A DNA stretch of 64,000 bases from positions 1,116,001 to 1,180,000 of the forward strand of contig NZ_JAERRB010000001.1 of NCBI RefSeq assembly GCF_016735595.1, given 5' to 3'. The notes beneath the pieces were generated by a model. The model was not told where the DNA came from, did no database searches, and worked only from the letters and a program-made list of their open reading frames with translations. Shown piece after piece: positions 8,466 to 16,437 of the stretch. The position numbers and the translations under genes are program-made. Origin of the DNA: Chryseolinea lacunae. GTDB lineage: Bacteria > Bacteroidota > Bacteroidia > Cytophagales > Cyclobacteriaceae. Within the stretch, counting starts at the first letter, position 1. Every line of letters begins with the position of its first letter.

Positions 8466-9281
8466 ATGGAAAACGACCCGCTCCTGGACCGCGCGCTACA
8501 AGGTGACATCAACGCGTTTCAAACCTTGTTCGCTGTGTTTCAGCCTTCTTTAAAATCCTACCTCTATCGCCTGCTCACCAACCGCGACGATGTGGACGAT
8601 GTGACGCACGACACCTTCATTAAGGCTTTCGATAAAAGAGCAACCTTTCAGCGCCATGCCTCCCTGAAGACCTGGGTGTTTAAGATCGCCACAAACCTGG
8701 CCTACGATCATCTGCGAAAACTGAACCGCTGGCCCGTCGACGCGCAAGACCAGGGCGAACGCCTGGCAAAAAGCTCACCCGAAATCATCCAGACGTTTCG
8801 ACACATCCATCGCACAGCGGCCAGTGGCAACTATGAAATGAAAGAACACATCGACTTTTGTTTCACCTGCATTTCAAAAACACTGGTGATCGAAAAACAG
8901 GTTGCGCTTATTCTGAAAGACATCTACGATTTTCCCGTCAAGGAAATTGCCAGCATCCTCGACAAAACCGAAGGCGTGGTGAAGCATCTGCTTGTGGAGT
9001 CGAGAAGCACCATGAGCGAAATTTTTGAACACCGGTGCGCACTCATCAACAAAGAAGGTATTTGCCATCAGTGCAGCGAAATGAACGGCATCTACAATCC
9101 CAAGCACGATCAACACCAACAACGCATGGCCCTAATGCCCGACCATACCGACGTGGCCGATCGCGAAGCGCTCTATACATTGCGGGCTGCGTTGGTGAAG
9201 GCCATTGATCCGCTTCACAGCAGCGGCACCGACTTGCAGGACGCGCTCATGCAATGTACCCGCAGGGCCATCGGAGAATAG
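8466..9281 (+). CDS. Sigma-70 family factor with C-terminal cysteine motif
   Basis: 271 residues. Region 2 spans ~20-88 (DDVDDVTHDTFIKAF, LKTWVFKIATNLAYDHLRK), region 4 ~145-185 (PVKEIASILDKTEGVVKHLL). Between and after them lie FCFTC (Cys132, Cys135) and C-x8-C-x2-C (Cys191, Cys200, Cys203 with His189), a possible metal or redox site. I know this architecture as a recurring Bacteroidota sigma factor, usually longer than plain ECF factors because of the tail of about 90 residues. Its targets are not known. No anti-sigma gene is adjacent. The SDR gene lies just upstream, separated by a small hairpin (8401-8429) without a T-run. Confidence 0.85.
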   Translation: MENDPLLDRALQGDINAFQTLFAVFQPSLKSYLYRLLTNRDDVDDVTHDTFIKAFDKRATFQRHASLKTWVFKIATNLAYDHLRKLNRWPVDAQDQGERLAKSSPEIIQTFRHIHRTAASGNYEMKEHIDFCFTCISKTLVIEKQVALILKDIYDFPVKEIASILDKTEGVVKHLLVESRSTMSEIFEHRCALINKEGICHQCSEMNGIYNPKHDQHQQRMALMPDHTDVADREALYTLRAALVKAIDPLHSSGTDLQDALMQCTRRAIGE

Positions 9282-9381
9282 ACCACTTTCTAGTTCCTTT
9301 AGTTGGCTTGATTGTCAACAATCCGGCACCGTCACGCTATTCGTTACGTATTTTTTTCTCCGACGCACGTCCATAAAGCCT

Positions 9382-9389
9382 TACCTTTG
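9382..9389 (+). promoter_or_regulatory. -7 element TACCTTTG upstream of the second sigma factor
   Basis: A perfect TAnnTTTG match in the 235-bp gap between the two sigma genes, about 128 bases before the GTG at 9517. It implies a leader of about 120 nt. Nothing else of note was seen in the gap. Confidence 0.5.
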
Positions 9390-9516
9390 TGATGACGACA
9401 TTGTGCGATTCGCTCTAAAAACATCTCTTGTTTTGAACCGGCAACGTTGGCATGAAAGGAATTTTGACCTATGGCCAGGTGGCTTCCGAGCGAAATGCCC
9501 GGAAGACGCAAATTAA

Positions 9517-10137
9517 GTGTCGTGGCGCAGGCAACCTTTTCTTGAAACGCTCCGTCTTGGGAGGAAATTTAAAAATTACTTGGAAGACCCTTCACAGCTA
9601 ACGGCCATCATCCAGGGCTGCCTTAACGGCAGCCGCGAAGCCCAGAAGATGCTTTACCAGCATTACTATGGCTATGCGATGAGCGTTTGTCTGCGCTATT
9701 CACAAACCCGCGAAGAGTCGAAAGAAATTCTGAACGACGGGTTTATGAAGGTGTTTACGCGGCTCAGCCTTCGCGACGAAAAAAGCGCGTTCAAGTTCTG
9801 GCTGCGGAAGATCATGATCAATGCCGCCATCGATCATTATCGAAAACACAACAAACACTATCATCACGCCGACGCTGCGGAGTCTATGGCGTGGATGCCC
9901 TCTACACAAGACGACGCCATTGGTGAGCTTTCGCATGCCGAGCTGATTGAAATGGTGCAACAGTTGTCGCCGGCCTATCGCGCCGTGTTCAACCTGTTTG
10001 TGATTGACGGCTACACACACGAAGAGATTGCCATTCAACTCGACATCACAGTAGGCACTTCAAAGTCGAACCTGTTTAAAGCACGGGAACACCTGAAGGC
10101 CATGTTTAAAAAAAATAATATCAAGCGGTATGCCTAA
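9517..10137 (+). CDS. ECF RNA polymerase sigma factor
   Basis: Extracytoplasmic-function sigma factor of up to 206 residues. Region 2: QKMLYQHYYGYAMSVCLRY through EILNDGFMKVFTRL and FKFWLRKIMINAAIDHYRK. Region 4: LSPAYRAVFNLFVIDGYTHEEIA..., ending in the helix GTSKSNLFKAREHL. The frame opens with GTG 9517 directly after an in-frame TAA; a TTG at 9580 is an equally possible start and gives the shorter N-terminus usual for the family. Its last 8 bases overlap the ATG of the next gene (ATGCCTAA), so the two are translationally coupled, the typical position of an anti-sigma gene. Confidence 0.9.
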   Translation: MSWRRQPFLETLRLGRKFKNYLEDPSQLTAIIQGCLNGSREAQKMLYQHYYGYAMSVCLRYSQTREESKEILNDGFMKVFTRLSLRDEKSAFKFWLRKIMINAAIDHYRKHNKHYHHADAAESMAWMPSTQDDAIGELSHAELIEMVQQLSPAYRAVFNLFVIDGYTHEEIAIQLDITVGTSKSNLFKAREHLKAMFKKNNIKRYA

Positions 10138-11917
10138 CGTTAACGACAACGAATTCGACAAGCTCTTCCAGGAGGCTGCTGCGCACATTGCGCCGGAGTT
10201 CGACCCGGAAGACTGGGACCGGCTGGCACAGCGGCTTGAACGGGAAGAAAAAGCAGCGCGCGCCAGAAGCACGTCCTTGTATGCCGTGGTGGCCCTGTTG
10301 CTGCTGTCATCGCTCGGTTCGCACTGGCAGAACGCCACCCAAAACAACGTAGGCTTTGGATGGTCGGACACACCATCGTCTGCTGCACAGGGCACATCGA
10401 CAGAAGAAAAGAACGCTGACACAGACAAAACATCAATACAAATACAGTCCGAAAGTTTGCCGACCAAGGCCACACAAGATGAGAATGGAGAAAATGCAGC
10501 CGGCACCAAAAACATAATACCGGAGCAAAGCGACAAAAACGCAGCTGGCGAATCGACGGTGCAAAAGCAAAGCACTGCGTCTGTTGTAGATGCGAAGGAG
10601 ACGAAAGTAACAACTGTGATTGATGGCAAGACTACGCAGGAACAAAAATCCTCAAGTCCTGGTAATGCAAACGCGCAGCAGAGGGTAGTCAATTCCACTA
10701 AAAAGTCTACATCGGATGGTTCGGCCGATTTAGCTGGAAAATCCAAAAAACTTCAATCGACAAGGCCCATCGCTTTCACCAAACAAAACGAAGCAAAGAC
10801 TCAACATGAGACTACACCACGTCAGTCAACTGAGAAAAGTGCGTCTGATGATCAAGCCAAGACTCTGAACGTGAATAAGGATTCTTCACCCAACGCAAGC
10901 GCTTCTTCTACTGACTCCGGCAACGCCAGTCCAAAAACAAATCGGGCTACGGTTCAGCACAATAGTGTTGCGTTGGCATCTGCAGGTTCGCTGGCTTCGA
11001 ACAAAAAACAGGTCCAGCAAAATACATCAACCGAAATAGCGCGTCCTGAAACGACCGATGCCATTCAAAAAAACGGCGCAGAAAAAACAACTGAAGCGGA
11101 GACAACCAATACCCCGATCGTGAGCGCAGCAACGCCGGCAACAACCGACCAGCCCGCTACAGCAGCGCCTGCTTTCACGAACGAACACCAGACACCGGCA
11201 TCCACCAACCGACCCCTTTCTCACGAACCGATTGTGATCGACACGACAGACAAGATCGTTCCCGTTCGCCTGGCCAACGCTACCGATTCAACCGGAACCC
11301 GCGTGGTCTACGACGAAAAGAAAAACGTGACGCATCGCTGGTTCTTGAAACTACCCGTATCGCCCGACTTCAGTTCTATTAATTATGAAACACCCGGCAA
11401 GCCGGGCATAAACATCGGGCTGCTGGCGGAGTATAGTTTGTCCAGACATTTTTTCGTGAGCACAGGCGCTATCTGGTCGAAGAAAATATACGACAAAGAA
11501 AATCCTGACAAGACCTACAGCTCGGGAGGGTATTCTGCAAAAGCGAAGTCCATGCGTGGCGATTGCCGTGTGCTGGACATTCCCATAAACGTGACGTATT
11601 ACATTTTCCCCGAAGCCAAAACCAGTTTGTTTGTCACGGTCGGGTCGTCGTCCTACATTATGTTGAACGAGGAGTATGTATACACGGTGTGGGCCAACCA
11701 GAGAGATTATGAGTACACCGAAAACTTTAGCAATAAAAATCGTGAATGGTTCAGCATGCTGAATATCTCGTTCGGCATTCAGCGGATGGTCGGCGAGCGA
11801 TTCTTTGTGCAGGCCGAACCGTTCATTAAAGCTCCCGTGTCGGGTGTTGGAGAAGGAAAGGTAAATCTGGCAAGCACGGGAGCATTTTTTTCTTTGAAAT
11901 ACAGACTTAGCAAATAA
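10130..11917 (+). CDS. Putative trans-envelope anti-sigma factor with outer-membrane barrel
   Basis: 595 residues in three parts. Residues 1-50 are charged and cytoplasmic (EFDPEDWDRLAQRLEREEK). One membrane helix follows (~52-66, SLYAVVALLLLSSLG). Residues ~70-395 are low-complexity Ser/Thr/Gln/Ala/Lys-rich sequence, which would cross the periplasm. Residues ~400-595 look like an outer-membrane beta-barrel (INIGLLAEYSLSRHFFVSTG, FFVQAEPFIKAPVSG, ending FFSLKYRLSK). This is the layout of the dual membrane-spanning anti-sigma factors described in Bacteroides. The 8-bp overlap with the ECF gene supports that role. The low-complexity linker and lack of a signal peptide argue against an ordinary porin. 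Function is inferred from architecture and position. Confidence 0.75.
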   Translation: MPNVNDNEFDKLFQEAAAHIAPEFDPEDWDRLAQRLEREEKAARARSTSLYAVVALLLLSSLGSHWQNATQNNVGFGWSDTPSSAAQGTSTEEKNADTDKTSIQIQSESLPTKATQDENGENAAGTKNIIPEQSDKNAAGESTVQKQSTASVVDAKETKVTTVIDGKTTQEQKSSSPGNANAQQRVVNSTKKSTSDGSADLAGKSKKLQSTRPIAFTKQNEAKTQHETTPRQSTEKSASDDQAKTLNVNKDSSPNASASSTDSGNASPKTNRATVQHNSVALASAGSLASNKKQVQQNTSTEIARPETTDAIQKNGAEKTTEAETTNTPIVSAATPATTDQPATAAPAFTNEHQTPASTNRPLSHEPIVIDTTDKIVPVRLANATDSTGTRVVYDEKKNVTHRWFLKLPVSPDFSSINYETPGKPGINIGLLAEYSLSRHFFVSTGAIWSKKIYDKENPDKTYSSGGYSAKAKSMRGDCRVLDIPINVTYYIFPEAKTSLFVTVGSSSYIMLNEEYVYTVWANQRDYEYTENFSNKNREWFSMLNISFGIQRMVGERFFVQAEPFIKAPVSGVGEGKVNLASTGAFFSLKYRLSK

Positions 11918-11926
11918 CTATAAACA

Positions 11927-12739
11927 ATGACTCAAAAGACCTCTCTTTTTAAAATCGCGCTACTCCTGTTGTGTTGCTCGGGCTGCACCTACCGCACAGA
12001 ATCGGATCTGGTAGATTGTGAAACCGATCACCCGGTGGTGACTCTTGAAAGCAAAACCGATCCCACGGGTTGCAACACACACGACGGCGTTATTTCACTG
12101 ACCGTGACGTCGGGCACGCCTCCCTATCAGTTTAGCCTGAATGGCGGAGACTTCCAGGACGCCAACGCGTTTACCCAACTCGACGGCGGGTCTTTTACCA
12201 TCGGCGTCCGTGACTTTAATGGTTGTGGACATGAAACAACGGTATCGCTGGTGGTCGCATCGAGCGATCTGGCCGCCACCGCTGCCACGGAACAAAACAC
12301 CGAGTGCACTTCAGGAAACGGAACCATCACCGTGACGGCGTCGGGTTCTAACGGCCCGTTTGAATACAGGCTTGACAACGGCAGCTTTGGCACCGACAAC
12401 ACTTTCGTAGGATTAAAACAAGGTCTCTACAATGTGACCATAAAAGATGCTGAAGACTGTTCGCTGTCGCTTAGCACCACCGTGGGTCGTGGGCAAACCG
12501 GCATCAGCTGGAACAGCGAGGTGAAAACCATCATCGCTACCAATTGCGCCATCACCGGGTGTCACGTGAAGGGTTCGCAAAATCCCGACCTCTCTGTATT
12601 CGCTAACGTGAAAAGTAACGCCGGCAACATCAAGAGCCGCACGTCGAGTCGTGCCATGCCACCCGACGGCCGCACCATCTCACAAACAGAAATCGACAAG
12701 ATTGCCTGTTGGGTAGACGACGGCGCGACGGAAAACTAA
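11927..12739 (+). CDS. Lipoprotein with SprB-like repeats and a haem-binding C-terminus
   Basis: 270 residues, starting 10 bases after the previous stop. The lipobox LLLCCSGC puts it on a membrane surface. Two SprB-type beta repeats follow (~40-105 and ~110-180, with YQFSLNGGDF/FEYRLDNGSF and RDFNGCGHE/KDAEDCSLS). The C-terminal ~80 residues look like a small cytochrome domain: NCAITGCHVKG gives a CX4CH motif instead of CX2CH, and RAMPPDGRTISQTEIDKIACWV supplies a candidate axial Met (MPP) and the usual closing helix. I infer an exposed mono-haem lipoprotein. Its neighbours (YceI, DUF5777, PF03640) suggest a shared envelope electron-transfer or oxidation process. Confidence 0.75.
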   Translation: MTQKTSLFKIALLLLCCSGCTYRTESDLVDCETDHPVVTLESKTDPTGCNTHDGVISLTVTSGTPPYQFSLNGGDFQDANAFTQLDGGSFTIGVRDFNGCGHETTVSLVVASSDLAATAATEQNTECTSGNGTITVTASGSNGPFEYRLDNGSFGTDNTFVGLKQGLYNVTIKDAEDCSLSLSTTVGRGQTGISWNSEVKTIIATNCAITGCHVKGSQNPDLSVFANVKSNAGNIKSRTSSRAMPPDGRTISQTEIDKIACWVDDGATEN

Positions 12740-12827
12740 ACACAACGCCAGATTCAATACACAATAAGCACCCTTAAAAAGGTGCGCTGGAAATTCCATG
12801 TCCAAAACAACCCAAATCAAATGCATC

Positions 12828-13373
12828 ATGAACGTTAAACTCTTTCTCCTCCTGCTGTGCGTCGTGCCGGTCTTGCACGCGCAGGCCCAAAAGTTTGTCA
12901 CCGAAAAAACTTCCGTCGGTTTCTATTCGCATGCCGCCATCGAAGACATCAAAGCCGAAAACCTGAAAGCATCCGGCCTGTTCGATCCGGCCACAAGCGA
13001 CATTGCCTTTGTGGTGCCCATCGGCGAATTCAAGTTTGAGAAGTCGCTCATGCAGGAACACTTCAACGAAAAGTATATGGAAACCGAACGCTATCCCAAA
13101 GCCACGTTTCAGGGGAAAGTGACCGGCTTCGATGCCTCCGCCGGCGTGTCGCAACCCGTGGTGGCCAAAGGCAAGCTCACGATTCACGGCGTGACCCAAA
13201 CCGTGGAAATTCCCGGCGAGCTGGAAAAGCGGGGCGATGCATTGCTCCTGAAAGCCAAGTTCGTGGTGAAGCTCGTCGACTACAAAATCGATATCCCAAA
13301 ACTGTTGTGGCAAAACGTTGCCGAACAAGTGGAGGTGACGGTTCAATTTTCATTCAAACCCCAAACACTTTAG
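12828..13373 (+). CDS. YceI family periplasmic lipid-binding protein
   Basis: 181 residues including a signal peptide (MNVKLFLLLLCVVPVLHAQAQ). The YceI lipocalin-like barrel is recognisable from TSVGFYSHAAIEDIKAEN at the start, then MQEHFNEKYMETERYPKATFQGKV, and GKLTIHGVTQTVEIPGEL near the middle. The family binds polyisoprenoid or other amphiphilic chains in a barrel cavity. ATG 12828 is used because the upstream ATG at 12798 adds ten residues before the signal peptide. It lies 6 bases before the DUF5777 gene; a small hairpin (GCACC/GGTGC, about 12767-12784) precedes it. Confidence 0.9.
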   Translation: MNVKLFLLLLCVVPVLHAQAQKFVTEKTSVGFYSHAAIEDIKAENLKASGLFDPATSDIAFVVPIGEFKFEKSLMQEHFNEKYMETERYPKATFQGKVTGFDASAGVSQPVVAKGKLTIHGVTQTVEIPGELEKRGDALLLKAKFVVKLVDYKIDIPKLLWQNVAEQVEVTVQFSFKPQTL

Positions 13374-13379
13374 TCGCTC

Positions 13380-14258
13380 ATGAAACACATTTCACTTCTC
13401 GTATTGCTCGCGTGTGTAGGTCCGCTGGCTGCGCAGGCACAAGATGATTTGCTCAACCAACTGGAAAAAACAACCGACGCGCCAACCTATGTATCACAAA
13501 CCTTCAAAGGCACGCGACTGGTCAACGGCCATTCGGTGGAAACCATAGGCGCCGGCACGCTTGAGTTTATATTCTCTCACCGCTTCGGCCGGCTGAACGG
13601 CGGCCTCTATGAGCTGTTCGGATTGGATGACGCGTTTGTGAGGATTGGGTTGGAGTATGGCATCACCGACAACCTCGGCGTGGGTATCGGCCGGAACTCG
13701 GTCGACAAAACGGTTGACAGCTACCTGAAGTATAAACTGCTGCGCCAGCGACCGGGCGGTTCGCCCCTCACGGTGACGGCCTTTGGAAGCGCAGCCTACA
13801 AAACTTCGCCAAAGGACGACGATGTGCCTCCGGGATTTAAGACCTCCGATCGGTTGGCCTACACGGCGCAATTGCTGGTGGCACGCAAGCTCACGTCTAA
13901 ACTATCGCTTCAGCTCATGCCTACGGTGGTGCACAAAAACTTTGTGGGCGAAGGTTCCGGGCGCAACGATCAGTTTGCCCTGGGTATGGGTGGTCGCATT
14001 CGTCTCACACGCAGCGTATCGGTGAACGCCGAATATTATTACCGCATTCAGCCCGAGGCCGGCACACCTTATAAGGACGCGTTGGGTCTGGCCATCGACA
14101 TCGAAACCGGTGGTCACGTGTTCCAGATCGTGCTCACCAACACACGGGGCATGGTGGAGCGCACGTTTGTGACCGAAACCGACGGCGACTTCTTTGATGG
14201 CGACATCCACCTGGGCTTCAACGTGACGCGCGCCTTTCAACTGAAGAAGCAGAAATAG
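13380..14258 (+). CDS. DUF5777 family outer-membrane beta-barrel protein
   Basis: 292 residues with a signal peptide ending AQAQ. The N-terminal phrase YVSQTFKGTRLVNGHSVETIGAGTLEF is split over a first loop, and the remaining sequence alternates in strands of a barrel (FVRIGLEYGITDNLGVGIGR, SVNAEYYYRIQP, HLGFNVTRAFQLKKQK). These features mark DUF5777, a Bacteroidota family of unknown function that in my knowledge is often encoded beside YceI and c-type cytochrome-like genes. It follows YceI by 6 bp, so one transcript is likely. It could form the outer-membrane channel or anchor for the haem lipoprotein (inference). Confidence 0.88.
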   Translation: MKHISLLVLLACVGPLAAQAQDDLLNQLEKTTDAPTYVSQTFKGTRLVNGHSVETIGAGTLEFIFSHRFGRLNGGLYELFGLDDAFVRIGLEYGITDNLGVGIGRNSVDKTVDSYLKYKLLRQRPGGSPLTVTAFGSAAYKTSPKDDDVPPGFKTSDRLAYTAQLLVARKLTSKLSLQLMPTVVHKNFVGEGSGRNDQFALGMGGRIRLTRSVSVNAEYYYRIQPEAGTPYKDALGLAIDIETGGHVFQIVLTNTRGMVERTFVTETDGDFFDGDIHLGFNVTRAFQLKKQK

Positions 14259-14345
14259 CCCATCCCAGACCAAAGATCCTCTCTTCTCTTTTTTCAACAC
14301 ACGAAATCACACAAATACTTATTGTTTCACTAAATTTAACAACCC

Positions 14346-15227
14346 ATGAAATCAACATTCGAAACGTTTAGAAACCTGACCGGCACCGTCATCAAAACCG
14401 GCGCGCTTGCCCTGCTCATCGTCGTGGCCAGCTGTAGCAAAGACGACAATAACGAAGAACCCGTGAAGCCGGATCCAAAAGTGGAACTCACCATCCACCC
14501 CACCCTGGGCAACTACCTGACCGATGGCGACGGCAACACGCTGTATTACTTTTCGAACGATGTGGCCGGAGCAAACACCTGCACCGGCGGCTGTGCCACC
14601 AACTGGCCCATTTTTTTTGAAGACGCACTCACACAAGACTTCTTGGGAGAAGGACTTTCTCTTGACGACTTCGCCTCCATCACCACACCGGCCGGCAAGC
14701 AGACTACCTACAAAGGATGGCCCCTCTACTATTATGCTCCCGGTGGCGTGCGCGAAGCGGCCAACCAACAAACCGGCGAAGCCGTTGGTGGCGTGTGGTT
14801 CGTGGCAAAACCCGACTACACCATCATGATCGGTCGCGCACAACTGGTAGGCCAGGACGGCAAGAACTACAACGCCAACTACGAGGAAGGCACCGGCGCC
14901 GTAGCATACTTCACCGACGCACACGGCAGAACCATCTATTCCTTTGCGTTTGACAAAAAGGACAAAAACAACTACACCAATGGCGACGGCAGTCACGACG
15001 CCGTTTGGCCGATCTATAGCGAAGCACTTGAAGGCGTTCCGTCCACACTTGATCTCAATTTATTCGGAACCATCACCGTGTCGGGTGCCAAACAACTTAC
15101 CTACAAGGGATGGCCGCTCTACTACTTTGGCAACGACGCCAAACGTGGCGACAACAAAGGCGTGAGCGTTCCCCAGCCTGGCGTGTGGCCCGTGGCGGTG
15201 AAGGATGCTGACGAAGCACCGCTGTAG
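14346..15227 (+). CDS. Lipoprotein with four Yx(F/W/Y)xxD-type repeats (PF03640-like)
   Basis: 293 residues. The N-terminal hydrophobic segment ends in the lipobox IVVASC. The mature part has two tandem halves, each built from one 'G.TLYYFSND' unit and one 'GWPLYYY' unit: LYYFSND followed by GGCATNWP, GWPLYYYAPG, IYSFAFDKKDKNNY, GWPLYYFGND. These are the 'secreted repeat of unknown function' seen in COG4315 lipoproteins. The acidic Asp/Tyr/Trp clusters and the lone CTGGC suggest metal or haem contact but nothing proves it. It ends the cluster and is followed by a strong terminator, consistent with an operon from about 11.9 to 15.2 kb, perhaps with an internal promoter in the 87-bp gap before it. 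Confidence 0.85.
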   Translation: MKSTFETFRNLTGTVIKTGALALLIVVASCSKDDNNEEPVKPDPKVELTIHPTLGNYLTDGDGNTLYYFSNDVAGANTCTGGCATNWPIFFEDALTQDFLGEGLSLDDFASITTPAGKQTTYKGWPLYYYAPGGVREAANQQTGEAVGGVWFVAKPDYTIMIGRAQLVGQDGKNYNANYEEGTGAVAYFTDAHGRTIYSFAFDKKDKNNYTNGDGSHDAVWPIYSEALEGVPSTLDLNLFGTITVSGAKQLTYKGWPLYYFGNDAKRGDNKGVSVPQPGVWPVAVKDADEAPL

Positions 15228-15246
15228 CAGATATTCTTTTTATAGT

Positions 15247-15304
15247 AAAAGCCCGCGAGCTTGTGTGACAGATGTCGCCTGGTTCGCGGGCTTTTTGTTT
15301 TTTT
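15247..15304 (+). terminator. Rho-independent terminator closing the envelope cluster
   Basis: A 12-bp perfect stem AAAAGCCCGCGA (15247-15258) with TCGCGGGCTTTT (15284-15295), a 25-base loop, then TGTTTTTTT. The A-run on the other arm could make it bidirectional. Confidence 0.85.
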
Positions 15305-15738
15305 GAGAATTGCCCTGCCGAAGGTCTTCCATTTTGAATGATGCTCAGCAAAATACACTTAACATCACCACTGCAAAAACATTCCCATTTATCTTTCCTG
15401 TTAGCCGCGCATTCACGCGTTCATGTTTGACATCAGCACACTTTCTGAAAATTTCTTTTAGCGTATCGAAAAAAAATCACTTCAGCATCATTCATTTCCA
15501 TCACACATAACACATCCCAAACCTGTCGTTCACCGAAAAACAAATGCACTAGCAGACATTTCGATGGGCGACGTAAGGGATGCGTGGGCTTCGTGGTACA
15601 TAGTTGAATAATCGTGCGAGATGTGGCTTCAGGTCTTGTTTTTTCTCAGCATGGTCCATGATAGTTGGGGAATCGAACAAGTGGAATTTAACGTCAGCAA
15701 ACGTTTGTCCTCTATCTTTTAACCCAAACAAAAAATCT
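15305..15738. other. AT-rich gap of about 430 bp with a possible promoter
   Basis: No gene was recognised. TATCTTTT at 15713-15720 fits the -7 consensus at 7 of 8 positions and lies 19 bases before ATG 15739, so it could serve the next gene with a very short leader. The rest shows no repeat or stem that I could support. Confidence 0.4.
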
Positions 15739-16425
15739 ATGAAATCAAAACTGTTAGTGTATGGGATGATGGTAGGTGCTGCCTTGATCGGCAGTGCTTA
15801 CAAGGGCCACGACGGAAAACCGCGTTGGTATGGAAACGATCATTTCAAGATCAACCATCGCGACAACGTGGTGACGGTAGCCATGGCGAAGATGCCATGG
15901 GAATCTTTTTCTGTTGACCTCGAAGACCTTCGTGCCTCCGAAGGTGTTATCGCTTTTGAAGTGAAATCGAAAGTGCCCGTTACGTTGCGCGCCGATGGTT
16001 TCACCCGCAACAACACGCAAGTGGAGCTTTTCAACGAGCAGCTTTCAGGTGATGCGTATCAACAAGTATCCTACACCTTCTCGGGTCGCGACGCCGGCAT
16101 CAGTCACATTCTGTTTTATGTTGATCCGGGAAAGGAATTTCACGGCGACCTGGAGTTCCGGAATGTGCAGTCGATGGCCAGTACCGAGGGCGCTGTGATC
16201 CGCACGTTCCCCAATCCTACCTCGGGCGAAATCACGGTGCAGCTTCCCGACAACAAATTCAATCTCATCAGCCTCTACGATGCAGCGGGCAACGTGGTGT
16301 TGACACGACAGCCCGATGGCCTCACCACAAAAATCAATCTCGCCAACCAGCGCGCGGGCCTCTACCTGCTGAAAGCGCGGAGCAACACGGCGATGCTCAC
16401 CACCAAAATCATTGTTGAACAATAA
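15739..16425 (+). CDS. Secreted protein with T9SS type A sorting domain
   Basis: 228 residues with a short N-terminal signal-like segment (MKSKLLVYGMMVGAALIGSAY). Residues ~25-150 are a beta-rich domain of unknown family. Residues ~155-228 are the type A C-terminal sorting domain of the type IX secretion system: FPNPTSGEITVQLP, LYDAAGNVV, INLANQRAGLYLLKA, TTKIIVEQ. The protein should therefore be exported by T9SS and anchored or released at the cell surface. ATG 15739 was chosen because the open frame upstream of it lacks a signal peptide. It precedes the large glycosidase by 12 bp, so the two are probably cotranscribed. Confidence 0.88.
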   Translation: MKSKLLVYGMMVGAALIGSAYKGHDGKPRWYGNDHFKINHRDNVVTVAMAKMPWESFSVDLEDLRASEGVIAFEVKSKVPVTLRADGFTRNNTQVELFNEQLSGDAYQQVSYTFSGRDAGISHILFYVDPGKEFHGDLEFRNVQSMASTEGAVIRTFPNPTSGEITVQLPDNKFNLISLYDAAGNVVLTRQPDGLTTKINLANQRAGLYLLKARSNTAMLTTKIIVEQ

Positions 16426-16437
16426 CCGACCGCCATC

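Noticed and set aside
14331-14338. TAAATTTA as -7 element of the PF03640-like lipoprotein gene
   Set aside because: It would place the start site at the ATG, leaving no leader; more likely chance in an AT-rich stretch.
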